From JALGWN01 sp964598025 (GTDB lineage: Bacteria > Arandabacterota > Arandabacteria > Arandabacterales > Arandabacteraceae): a stretch of DNA of 64,000 nt. Positions 18,459-26,319 of the stretch are shown piece after piece. The position numbers and the translations under genes were made by a program. The notes under the pieces are model-generated. The model worked only from the letters and a program-made list of their open reading frames with translations, did not search any database and was not told where the DNA came from. The stretch's first letter is position 1, and each line of letters begins with the position of its first letter. The DNA lies in contig CAZRAU010000005.1 in assembly GCA_964598025.1 (NCBI GenBank), forward strand, positions 8,811 to 72,810. The letters are read 5' to 3'.

Positions 18459-18478
18459 CACCACCCTAAGGTCACGCC

Positions 18479-19234
18479 ATGATAGACAGCCACGCCCATC
18501 TTACCGCAAAGGTGTATCGTAAGGATCTCGAGGCCGTGCTCGAGCGGGCCAGGGCCGCCGGGGTCACATCGATGCTCACCGTGGGCTTCGATATGGCTTC
18601 GAGCGAGGCCGGGGTGGGCCTGGCCGAGAAGCACCCGGACGTTTTTGCGGCGGTGGGAATTCATCCCCATGATGCCACGACCCTGACCCTAGATGCCCTA
18701 GGGCGGCTCGAGGAACTGGCCTCAAGCCCCAGGGTGGTCGCAATCGGGGAGATCGGTCTGGACTTCTACCGCGATCTCTCGCCCCGCCGGACCCAGGAAG
18801 ATGCTTTCCGGCTCCAGATAGGCCTGGCCAAGGACCTCGAACTTCCCATCATAGTGCACGATCGCGACGCTCATCATCGCACCGTCCAGGTGCTTAGAGA
18901 AGAGAGTGTCCCACGGGGTGTGCTCCACTGTTTTTCGGGGGATGTCAACCTTGCGCGGCAGGGCATCGATGTCGGGCTATACATCTCTTTTGCCGGCCCC
19001 ATAACCTTCAACGGCAAGAAGGCCGAGGAAATTCTGGGACACATCCCGGAAGAGCGAATTCTCATTGAGACCGATTGCCCCTATCTTACGCCCGTCCCTT
19101 ATCGCGGCAAACGCAATGAGCCGGCCTATGTACGCTATGTGCTGGAACGCGTCGCCCGCATTCTCGATCGCCCTGTTGAAGAAGTGGATACCCTCACTGA
19201 ACAGAACACCAAGCGCCTCTTCAGTATCCCGTAG
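18479..19234 (+). CDS. tatD: TatD-family metal-dependent hydrolase/DNase
   Basis: 251 residues with all TatD metal-site signatures: DSHAHL at the N-terminus, GEIGLDFYRD, IIVHDRDAH, VLHCFSG and LIETDCPYLTP. TatD proteins are amidohydrolase-fold 3'-5' DNases or D-amino-acyl-tRNA deacylases; which one applies here is unclear. It is the last gene of the co-directional run beginning at surA, and a mini-hairpin (19235-19256) directly follows its stop. Confidence 0.93.
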   Translation: MIDSHAHLTAKVYRKDLEAVLERARAAGVTSMLTVGFDMASSEAGVGLAEKHPDVFAAVGIHPHDATTLTLDALGRLEELASSPRVVAIGEIGLDFYRDLSPRRTQEDAFRLQIGLAKDLELPIIVHDRDAHHRTVQVLREESVPRGVLHCFSGDVNLARQGIDVGLYISFAGPITFNGKKAEEILGHIPEERILIETDCPYLTPVPYRGKRNEPAYVRYVLERVARILDRPVEEVDTLTEQNTKRLFSIP

Positions 19235-19256
19235 CGTCGCATCTCCCGCTGCGACG
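19235..19256. repeat. Hairpin CGTCGCA-TCTCCCGC-TGCGACG after tatD
   Basis: Perfect 7-bp stem with an 8-base loop, immediately after the tatD stop codon. No T-tract follows, so it is a weak terminator at best. Its loop contains CTCCCG, like the mini-hairpins at 5155, 23328 and 23393. Confidence 0.5.
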
Positions 19257-19271
19257 AACCGTCCTCGGGTC

Positions 19272-20027
19272 TCATCTCTTAATGACTGAAACCAGAAGGT
19301 AGCCCGGTCGGCGATTTAGGGGTGCGAGAATGCGACTCAGGATCTCGACCAGGCCCGCCCAGGCAAACCTTAGGGGTTTGAAACGACCGAAGTAGTACTT
19401 GAGGAAGTGGAGCTCGGCCAGGAGGCCGACCCGGTATTCTCCCACAAGTTCCCCGCGGGCCGCCTCAACGATCGCCCGAAGGGACGATATCGGCATCTCA
19501 TACCCCGGCTGCCAGGCCTTCCGGCTGTCGGCATGGGCCTTGGCCTTGCCGTAGATGCGCGCCTCCGCCGAAGGGGCAATCACGACGATCCTGCCCTCGG
19601 GCCTCGTGACCCGAAGCATCTCTTTGAGGATCTCAATCTGCTCTTGCCTGTGGAAGTGTTCGATAACGCCGCCGCTCCAGGCGATGTCGAATGACTCATC
19701 GGCGAAGGGGAGGTGGATTATCGATGCCTGTGTCGCGAGGTGATCGACACCCGTCCCTGCAAAGCCCCCCCTCGAAAAGGACAGGGCCTCTGGCGACTTA
19801 TCCAGAAGGAAAACAGTGGCACCGCGCCCGGCAAGATCCAGCGACACCAGGCCTGTGCCCGAGCCCTCTTCCAGTATCCGTTTGCCCCGGGCCTCCGGGA
19901 CCTCCTGCCTGAGGATTCCCACTACCGTCCGGTGGATGATGTCTTTGGCAAGGATGGATCCCAGCCGCCCGGATGTGGCCCGGCGCTTCTCGTCCCAGAT
20001 GTGGTCCCACCGGTCGTTTGCTGCCAT
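19272..20027 (-). CDS. Class I SAM-dependent methyltransferase
   Basis: 251 residues from ATG 20027. The Rossmann SAM site is visible: motif I LEEGSGTGLVSLDLA, an acidic motif II LLDKSPEAL, and post-I SFDIAWSGGVIEHF, followed by LRVTRPEGRIVVIAP. The C-terminal region (about 150-240) is helical and unassigned. The frame stays open for another 19 codons upstream, but those codons run into the palindromic repeat at 20050-20095 (peptide FDFQDLTP), so a longer start is unlikely. The substrate is unknown; the fold resembles UbiE/COQ5-like small-molecule methyltransferases. Confidence 0.85.
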   Translation of the reverse strand: MAANDRWDHIWDEKRRATSGRLGSILAKDIIHRTVVGILRQEVPEARGKRILEEGSGTGLVSLDLAGRGATVFLLDKSPEALSFSRGGFAGTGVDHLATQASIIHLPFADESFDIAWSGGVIEHFHRQEQIEILKEMLRVTRPEGRIVVIAPSAEARIYGKAKAHADSRKAWQPGYEMPISSLRAIVEAARGELVGEYRVGLLAELHFLKYYFGRFKPLRFAWAGLVEILSRILAPLNRRPGYLLVSVIKR

Positions 20028-20049
20028 AACCCCATAACCATAACACATA

Positions 20050-20095
20050 GGGGTCAGATCTTGAAAATCGAATTCGATTTTCAAGACCTGACCCC
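20050..20095. repeat. 46-bp near-perfect palindrome (REP-like family 1)
   Basis: The left arm begins GGGGTCAGATCTTGAAAATC and the right arm is its complement with a single mismatch. It is related to the nested palindromes at 54623-54730 and the half copy at 5105. Elements of this sort are often mobilised by REP-associated tyrosine transposases, none of which is encoded in this window. Confidence 0.75.
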
Positions 20096-20164
20096 GGTAT
20101 CCACAATGTATCGCTGATCCGTCCAGGGCGGTAGCTCGCCGCTTACCCTACCACCGTCAAGAAG

Positions 20165-20193
20165 CTTGAAACGAGGTGCTTGGTCTGATATAC
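20165..20193 (+). promoter_or_regulatory. Sigma-70-type promoter of the C25 peptidase gene
   Basis: TTGAAA (20165-20170), a 17-base spacer, TATACT (20188-20193). It predicts a leader of about 140 bases before ATG 20341. Confidence 0.65.
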
Positions 20194-20250
20194 TGTACAA
20201 AGTGATTCATGCTTAAAGAGTCAGTAAGCGCCGGTGGTTGAGCCGACAGC

Positions 20251-20281
20251 CGAGCACGTGAGGGCTCGTTTGTTTGTTTTT
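20251..20281 (+). terminator. Possible attenuator in the C25 peptidase leader
   Basis: Stem CGAGC/GCTCG with an 8-base loop, followed directly by the T-rich run TTTGTTTGTTTTT. It lies between the predicted promoter and the gene, so it would stop leader transcription rather than end an upstream gene. Confidence 0.4.
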
Positions 20282-20340
20282 GTGAGTGGTTTCGGAAGCG
20301 AAGAAATGGTGCTGATAGAGACACCGAAAAGGAGGTAGCC

Positions 20341-23259
20341 ATGCCTAAGCACCTTGCGGTCCTTTCATTGTTACTCGCCGGAGTTCTCCTGCTGATGGGG
20401 GCCGGCACGTCCGGGGCACCGGTTTTGGCTGCGGCCGCGGTCCAGGGCGCCGCGTATGATGTGTTCTTCACGAAGGATATGTTGTCTTATACATCCAAAG
20501 ACGGCTATGACGTCGTGCGCCTCGAGGGAGGAAGACTCCTGACCCGTGAGGCGTGTCCTATGCTTCCCATGTACAAGGTTGCCATATCCATTCCCTCCGA
20601 CTCCAGGGTCGGGTCGTTTGAAATAGTCCCGGTCGAGGTGGAGACCATCGAGGGAGACTACTGGGTGTATCCTGCGAGTGCCCCATCAAGGCTGTCCTCC
20701 ACGGAACCCAGGAAGCTAAGTGAGCCGGATCAGGGCATCTATTCGTCGTCCGACCCTTACCCGGACGTCATCGGGGAATCTGTCGGCGAGGGTGACATTT
20801 CAGGCCACAGGATTGCCACCTTCGTTTTGTATCCCTTGCGCTTTACCCCCGCGGACCACAAGCTGGAGCTGGTGACTCATTTCAGGATAGAGCTCTCTAC
20901 CGAACCCCTGGAGGAGCCACTTGAGATTCCCGCCGAGAATGCTCTCAGGGAGAGGATATTCACGGAACGGGTGAAGCGGCTCGTGATCAATCCGGAGAGT
21001 GTCGAAGCGCACACAGTGAGAAGCGATGTGGGTCGGCTCCAGACGGGCACGGTGGATTATCTTGTGATCGCGGAATCGGGGGTCGCGAGCGACTATCAGC
21101 CGCTTGTCGACTGGAAGACCAAGAAGGGCTTGAAGTGTGAAATAGTCTCCACTTCATGGGTCTATTCCACATATTCCGGGACGGACAATCAGGAGAAAAT
21201 CAGGAACTGCATAAAGGATTACTACCTGAACCATGGAACGGTGTATGTACTGATTGGAGGCGATACCGGTTATGTTCCTGTGCGTGAAGGCTACTGTGAT
21301 ATTCCCGAGCAGGGAATGAGTGGAGAAGAAATCTATCTCCCATGTGACCTTTACTATTCTGACATGGATGGTGACTGGAATGCCGGCGGTGATCCCGCCA
21401 AGTGGGGCGAACATCCTGATGACAATGTTGACATGTACTCGGATGTCTATGTAGGCCGGGTACCTGCAGCGAATGCTTCACAGGTCTCGAATTTCGTCGA
21501 CAGGATTCTGATATATGAGGGGAGCAACGGTGGGAGCACCAGCCTTCCTACTGGTTACTTGGAGGACATGTTGTTCTTGGCTGAGATACTGTGGTCGAGC
21601 CCTTACACCGATGGCGGGATAGCCAAGGACATGATCGATGACGACTATGTGCCGTCGCGTTACGATCCTATAACCAAGCTCTACGAGTCTAGCGGAAATC
21701 TCAACTACACGAGTGCCATGAACGCACTGAATGCAGGGCAATCGATAATCAACCATGACGGGCACGCCAATATCCCTGTTCTGTCGGTCGGCCCCGGCGC
21801 CCTCTATAACGATGATTTCGATGATCTCAGCAATGCCCCGGAGTTTGGGGTCTTCTACACCGGCGGTTGCTGGTCTTCCGCAATCGACTATAACACGATC
21901 TCCGAACACTGGATAAACAACCCTGATGGCGGTGGTGTAGCCTTTATCGGGAACAGCCGCTATGGATGGGGATGTCCCGGGTATCCCGGCGAGTGTGTAT
22001 CCGACCTTTATGACCAGCAGTTCTTCAGAGCCCTCTTTACAAGCGATCTTTACAACCTGGGTGTGACCCATGCCGATGCAAAGGACTATTATGTGCCGGA
22101 CTCGAAGGTCGACGACTACATGAGGTATGCTCTCTACGAGATCACTCTGCTGGGCGACCCCGAGATGCCTATCTGGACCGAGACGCCGGCGAGTCTGATT
22201 GCGGCACACGACGCGACACTTCCTACCGGCGTTTCTCCTTTTACCGTGACGGTAACTTCCGGTGGAAGTCCTGTGGCGGATGCGACGGTCTGTCTCTGGA
22301 AGGGCGATGAGGTCCATCTGGTTGATGAGACAAATCCTTCGGGGGTTGTGGCCTTCAGCCCCGATCCGACAACGACGGGTACGATGTATGTGACGGTGAC
22401 CAAACATAACTATCTTCCCTATGAGGGATCGGCCACGGTGACCGCGGGCGATACCGAAGCGCCTGAAGTTACGGTGACGGTGCCCAACGGTGGTGAGACA
22501 TGGAATGTGGATAGTTTCTTCGACATCACCTGGACCGCTACCGACAACATCGGTGTCACGTCCATCGACATTCTGTTGTCGAGTGATGGCGGGGCCACGT
22601 ATCCTCATACGATAGCCACGGGCGAGCCGAATGACGGTGTATTCAACTGGCAGGTAGATGTAGCGCCCACGACCCAGGCGCGTGTGAAGGTGATCGCCTA
22701 CGATGCGGCGATGAATAGCGGTGAGGATGTAAGCGACGCCGACTTCACGATTGCCGACGGCGAAGCGCCTGAAGTTACGGTGACGGTGCCCAACGGTGGT
22801 GAGACATGGAATGTGNNNNNNNNNNNNNNNNNNNNNNNNNNNNNNNNNNNNNNNNNNNNNNNNNNNNNNNNNNNNNNNNNNNNNNNNNNNNNNNNNNNNN
22901 NNNNNNNNNNNNNNNGCGGTGAGGATGTAAGCGACGCCGACTTCGAGATCTACGATCCTCAGGCCGGGGTCACGCAGGAGCCGGAGGTCCCGGTGGGCGT
23001 TGTCATAGCGGGGGCGAATCCCAATCCGTTCAGCGAGCGGACCTCGGTGAGGTTCGGGATACCTAAGGACGGCAGTGTCAAGCTGGTAGTCTACGACGTA
23101 TCCGGCCGGCAGGTCGCCGATCTTGCGGACGGTTACTATCCGGCAGGCTATCATTCGGTGGATTGGGCTACCGGGGGTGCCGTGAGGGCCGGGATCTACT
23201 TCCTGAGCCTGCGGTGTGGTCCGGATGAAGTAACACGCAAGGTAGTGATCTCCCAATAG
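20341..23259 (+). CDS. Secreted C25 (gingipain-type) cysteine peptidase with FlgD/Por-like C-terminus
   Basis: 972 residues as assembled, including an unresolved gap. Strong ribosome site AAGGAGG. Signal peptide (cleavage near LAAAA), a propeptide-like region to about 220, then the C25 catalytic domain from about 232 (VDYLVIAESGVASDYQPLVDWK). Candidate catalytic His is in NHDGHAN (His475), Cys510 is in GGCWSS 35 residues later, as expected for gingipains. After about 620 come Ig-like modules, including a 102-residue repeat (PNGGETWNV...) present at least twice. The C-terminal 80 residues are a FlgD-Ig/Por-sorting-like domain (NPNPFSERTSVRFGIP, VYDVSGRQV, GIYFLSL). This suggests cell-surface delivery by a type IX-like route, but no T9SS gene is present here. 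Confidence 0.9.
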   Translation: MPKHLAVLSLLLAGVLLLMGAGTSGAPVLAAAAVQGAAYDVFFTKDMLSYTSKDGYDVVRLEGGRLLTREACPMLPMYKVAISIPSDSRVGSFEIVPVEVETIEGDYWVYPASAPSRLSSTEPRKLSEPDQGIYSSSDPYPDVIGESVGEGDISGHRIATFVLYPLRFTPADHKLELVTHFRIELSTEPLEEPLEIPAENALRERIFTERVKRLVINPESVEAHTVRSDVGRLQTGTVDYLVIAESGVASDYQPLVDWKTKKGLKCEIVSTSWVYSTYSGTDNQEKIRNCIKDYYLNHGTVYVLIGGDTGYVPVREGYCDIPEQGMSGEEIYLPCDLYYSDMDGDWNAGGDPAKWGEHPDDNVDMYSDVYVGRVPAANASQVSNFVDRILIYEGSNGGSTSLPTGYLEDMLFLAEILWSSPYTDGGIAKDMIDDDYVPSRYDPITKLYESSGNLNYTSAMNALNAGQSIINHDGHANIPVLSVGPGALYNDDFDDLSNAPEFGVFYTGGCWSSAIDYNTISEHWINNPDGGGVAFIGNSRYGWGCPGYPGECVSDLYDQQFFRALFTSDLYNLGVTHADAKDYYVPDSKVDDYMRYALYEITLLGDPEMPIWTETPASLIAAHDATLPTGVSPFTVTVTSGGSPVADATVCLWKGDEVHLVDETNPSGVVAFSPDPTTTGTMYVTVTKHNYLPYEGSATVTAGDTEAPEVTVTVPNGGETWNVDSFFDITWTATDNIGVTSIDILLSSDGGATYPHTIATGEPNDGVFNWQVDVAPTTQARVKVIAYDAAMNSGEDVSDADFTIADGEAPEVTVTVPNGGETWNVXXXXXXXXXXXXXXXXXXXXXXXXXXXXXXXXXXGEDVSDADFEIYDPQAGVTQEPEVPVGVVIAGANPNPFSERTSVRFGIPKDGSVKLVVYDVSGRQVADLADGYYPAGYHSVDWATGGAVRAGIYFLSLRCGPDEVTRKVVISQ
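22456..22815 (+). repeat. 306-bp Ig-module repeat, second copy broken by the assembly gap
   Basis: The 54 bases starting at 22456 recur exactly at 22762, so the unit is 306 bp (102 codons). The second copy runs straight into the N run, and the sequence after the gap (22916) rejoins the repeat at the position equivalent to 22718. Confidence 0.8.
22816..22915. other. Assembly gap (100 N) inside the C25 peptidase gene
   Basis: Placeholder gap. By alignment with the first repeat unit the missing part should be about 208 bases (equivalent to 22510-22717). 208 and 100 leave the same remainder on division by 3, so the reading frame survives. Confidence 0.9.
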
Positions 23260-23272
23260 ATGAAGCGCTAGA

Positions 23273-23301
23273 GGGCCAGGCCTGCAAGCAGGGCCTGGCC
23301 C
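23273..23301 (+). terminator. Strong hairpin after the C25 peptidase gene
   Basis: GGGCCAGGCC pairs with GGCCTGGCCC over 10 bp with one bulged G beside an 8-base loop, starting 13 bases after the stop codon. The tail is CCCTTTCCC rather than a T-tract, so it is a weak intrinsic terminator or an mRNA 3'-end stabiliser. Confidence 0.5.
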
Positions 23302-23327
23302 CCCTTTCCCAGTGGAACCAGGCGCAG

Positions 23328-23408
23328 CGTTGCGACTCCTGTGGTAACGGCGGGTCTGTGTGGGCCGTCGGTGCCGCCCTTGTCCGTAGCGCCGTCACTC
23401 CTGTGACG
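23328..23408. repeat. Two mini-hairpins with TCCT loops
   Basis: CGTTGCGAC-TCCT-GTGGTAACG (23328-23349, one mismatch) and the perfect CGTCAC-TCCT-GTGACG (23393-23408). Both close on the core ACTCCTGT and belong with the hairpin at 5155. Confidence 0.5.
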
Positions 23409-23519
23409 ACGAATCCGAATTGCCTGGTGCGCGGTTGTACGTCGGGAGCAGGGCCCCGACGCTATTGGTGCACCGCGGCGACAGGGAACCGGCTTAGCGA
23501 CGCAGGCGGGTATTCCTAA

Positions 23520-23861
23520 TCACCCTGAAGGTTTCCAGCCGAAACGAGTGAGGTCAGTCCTCCCCGCCGCATTGAACCGCACGCCCTCGCGTTCCAGCAT
23601 CAGACGTTGTGTCACGTCGCCACCGCCCTTGGGATGAAGACTTATGCCTCCGCGCGAATTGATGACGCGGTGCCAGGGGACCCGGCTTCGAGCGGGGAGG
23701 GCATGGAGGGCATAGCCCACCTGTCGGGCATCTCCACCGAGACCTGCAAGGTGAGCGACCTGGCCATAAGTAGCCACGCTGCCCCGGGGGATGCGGCGCA
23801 CCACGGCATACACCCGCTCCCAGCGGCCTTGCCTTTCGCTCTTGCCCGTCCTATCGGTCAT
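23520..23861 (-). CDS. Alkyltransferase-like protein (ATL, MGMT-related, Trp for Cys)
   Basis: 113 residues of the O6-methylguanine-DNA methyltransferase C-terminal DNA-binding fold: GSVATYGQVAHLAG helix-turn-helix, ARQVGYALHALP and the active-site loop. The usual PCHRV reads PWHRVINSRG, with Trp63 in place of the alkyl-accepting Cys. That substitution defines the ATL group, which binds O6-alkylguanine and flags it to nucleotide excision repair without transferring the alkyl group. The chosen ATG 23861 gives the family length; the frame extends 65 codons further upstream with no homology I can see. The ribosome site is weak. Confidence 0.88.
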   Translation of the reverse strand: MTDRTGKSERQGRWERVYAVVRRIPRGSVATYGQVAHLAGLGGDARQVGYALHALPARSRVPWHRVINSRGGISLHPKGGGDVTQRLMLEREGVRFNAAGRTDLTRFGWKPSG

Positions 23862-24121
23862 CCCCGTCCCAGTAGTGGTGTTTCCTGCCACCGTCCTTTT
23901 CGCGGCATGATACCAGATTACCGGGTATTGAGCATCGACAAACTCGGTCTGTTCATTCTGGGATCGTATGTCGTCTCGGGGGGGGAGAAGAAGGCCGCGT
24001 CGGCAATTAAGTAAGCTGTCACCTTGATTCGGGCCTTGATTCGGAGATGGGTCCAACGGGGTTGCAACGCAAGCTCGGAGACGGCATAATCCATCCCGGA
24101 TGAATCGGAGGAGACGTGACC

Positions 24122-26161
24122 ATGCCCAACAAGGAGAAGCCTGGAGTAGTCGACTTTTTCAAGCGTGTCACCGGGAGAGTGCTTATATTAGTGCTCACGG
24201 TCCTTTTGTTCGGTGGAGGTTGTATGCGACTCGGCACTGACGGGACAGCGGTAAGCTCGCCGGATTCGAGGTTGGACGTCGTGTTCTCCGTCGTTGATGG
24301 GGCCCCCCACTATGAGGTCGCCTATGATGGTGCGGCTGTCATCCTGCCTTCGACTATGGGATTCACGTTCAGGCGGGAGCCGCCCATGAAAACCGGCCTT
24401 GCCATAGAGCGTACTGCCGGGCGCACATTCGATGAGACTTGGAAGCCGGTCTGGGGCCAGCGGAGCGAGATCCGGAACCGTTATAATGAGCTGGCGGTGA
24501 GCCTCAGGGAGGAAGATGAGCCCTATCGCCGGATGAATATCATCTTCCGGGTATTCGACGATGGGGTGGGATTCCGGTACGAGTTCCCCGACCAGGCCGG
24601 ACTGAGGGACTTCGAAATAATGTCCGAGGAAACCCAGTTTGTCTTTGCCGGCGACCACACCGCCTGGTGGACGCCGGCCGATTTCGACAGCTACGAGCAC
24701 CTTTATGCCGAAGGGCCCCTCCATGAGATCGACACGGCCAACACCCCTGTCACGATGAAGACGGAAGCCGGGCTCTATATCGCCATCCACGAGGCCGATC
24801 TCACCGACTACGCAGGTATGACGCTCGCCCGCATGCAGGGTCGGGTACTGGGACTCGTGAGCAGTCTGGTCCCATGGCCCGATGGGGCCAGGGTCAAGGG
24901 AACGACACCCTTCAGGACCCCCTGGAGGACGATTCAAGTTGCCACCCGGCCGGGGGGCCTGGTGGAGTCCAGTCTGATTCTCAATCTAAACGAGCCGTCT
25001 GTGATCGTGGACACTTCGTGGATAAAACCCATGAAGTATATAGGTATCTGGTGGGGGATGCACATCGACAAGTATACCTGGCACACGGGGGACAGGCACG
25101 GGGCCACGACCGAGAACGCCCAACGCTACATAGATTTCGCCGCCGCTCATGGAATCCCGGGGGTGCTCATCGAGGGGTGGAACACCGGATGGGACAGGTG
25201 GGGACAGGAGGGTGCGTATGATTTTGTCACGCCCTACCCGGATTTCGATCTCGAGCAGGTCGTCGAGTATGCCCGTGGGAAAGGCGTTGTGATCATAGGC
25301 CACCATGAGACCGGGGGCGATGTCCCCGGCTACGAAAGACACCTGGATGAGGCGTTTGCACTCTACCGGGATCTCGGCGTCCCCGCGGTCAAGACCGGTT
25401 ACGCGGGCGCCATCTTCCCGCGCGGCTACCACCATCACAGCCAGTGGATGGTGAGGCACTACCGGATGGTGGTGGAGCGAGCCGCCCGGTACGGTCTTAT
25501 GCTGGATGTCCATGAGCCCATAAAGGATACCGGCATAAGCCGCACCTACCCCAACATGATGACCAGGGAAGGCGTGCGGGGCACCGAATACAACGCCTGG
25601 GAATCAGGCAATCCGCCCGAGCATATGACCGTACTGCCCTTTACCAGAATGCTGGCGGGGCCACTGGACTATACCCCGGGCATCTTCGACATCACCTTCG
25701 ACGAGTACAAACCGCTTAATCGGGTGCATTCCACCCTGGCCAACCAGCTCGCCCTGATGGTTGTGCTCTACAGCCCCATGCAGATGGCGGCCGATCTGAT
25801 CGAAAACTACGATGGGCATCCCGCATTCGCATTTGTAGAGACGGTTCCGGTGGACTGGGACGAAACCAGGGTGGTCAACGGTGAGATCGGCGATTACATT
25901 ACCATAGCCCGAAGAAGCGGCGCCGAATGGTACTTGGGCAGCATCACCGACGAGCACGCGCGCGTGCTCACAGTCGATCTTGAGTTGCTTGAGCCGGGCA
26001 AGACCTATGCGGCACGTATCTATGCCGACGCACCTGATGCCCATTTCAGGACCAACCCGGCGGCCTATGAGATTCGTGAACAAGAGGTGATGCGGGGGGA
26101 CGTGCTGACAATCGAACTGGCCCCAGGCGGAGGCCAGGCCATTGCCCTGATTCCGAAATAG
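24122..26161 (+). CDS. Glycoside hydrolase family 97 lipoprotein (alpha-glucosidase-like)
   Basis: 679 residues. ATG 24122 lies 8 bases after GGAGGAG (GTG 24116 is too close to it). A late hydrophobic stretch ends in lipobox FGGGC, so the protein is probably lipid-anchored. The order is an N-terminal GH97 beta-sandwich (about 40-290), a TIM barrel beginning near PMKYIGIWWGMHIDKYTW, and a C-terminal beta domain. Glu residues in DVHEPIK and REGVRGTE match conserved catalytic or calcium-site glutamates of inverting GH97 enzymes such as SusB. The loop VKTGYAG has Gly where retaining members carry an Asp nucleophile, so an inverting alpha-glucosidase is the better guess. No sus-type transporter genes are adjacent. 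Confidence 0.9.
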   Translation: MPNKEKPGVVDFFKRVTGRVLILVLTVLLFGGGCMRLGTDGTAVSSPDSRLDVVFSVVDGAPHYEVAYDGAAVILPSTMGFTFRREPPMKTGLAIERTAGRTFDETWKPVWGQRSEIRNRYNELAVSLREEDEPYRRMNIIFRVFDDGVGFRYEFPDQAGLRDFEIMSEETQFVFAGDHTAWWTPADFDSYEHLYAEGPLHEIDTANTPVTMKTEAGLYIAIHEADLTDYAGMTLARMQGRVLGLVSSLVPWPDGARVKGTTPFRTPWRTIQVATRPGGLVESSLILNLNEPSVIVDTSWIKPMKYIGIWWGMHIDKYTWHTGDRHGATTENAQRYIDFAAAHGIPGVLIEGWNTGWDRWGQEGAYDFVTPYPDFDLEQVVEYARGKGVVIIGHHETGGDVPGYERHLDEAFALYRDLGVPAVKTGYAGAIFPRGYHHHSQWMVRHYRMVVERAARYGLMLDVHEPIKDTGISRTYPNMMTREGVRGTEYNAWESGNPPEHMTVLPFTRMLAGPLDYTPGIFDITFDEYKPLNRVHSTLANQLALMVVLYSPMQMAADLIENYDGHPAFAFVETVPVDWDETRVVNGEIGDYITIARRSGAEWYLGSITDEHARVLTVDLELLEPGKTYAARIYADAPDAHFRTNPAAYEIREQEVMRGDVLTIELAPGGGQAIALIPK

Positions 26162-26163
26162 GG

Positions 26164-26232
26164 GGGAAACAAGGTGACAGTAAACTCAGTTCCGCGTGCG
26201 GAGTCGAGTTGACTGTCACAGTAATTGTTCCC
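26164..26232. repeat. Imperfect palindrome, REP-like family 2
   Basis: GGGAAACAAGGTGACAGT on the left faces ACTGTCAC plus AATTGTTCCC on the right, with an inner stem TTCCGC/GCGGA. It starts just after the GH97 stop codon and could also act as a terminator. Sequence differs from the GGGGTCAG family. Confidence 0.6.
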
Positions 26233-26236
26233 TGTG

Positions 26237-26266
26237 TTGACGCACCGCGGCCGGCTATGCTATAAG
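26237..26266 (+). promoter_or_regulatory. Promoter of the Ser/Thr kinase gene
   Basis: TTGACG (26237-26242), 18-base spacer, TATAAG (26261-26266), about 55 bases before ATG 26320. Confidence 0.55.
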
Positions 26267-26319
26267 CATCTGAAAGCCCGGCTCATGCGGGTTCACAAAG
26301 CGGGAGGATTGTAGGCCAT

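Noticed and set aside
21478..23256. 592-codon minus-strand ORF opposite the C25 peptidase
   Set aside because: It is the antisense shadow of a GC-rich gene, with unnatural composition rich in His and Arg.
20341..23259. Complete type IX secretion system
   Set aside because: Only a Por/FlgD-like C-terminal domain is seen; no por or gld component is encoded here.
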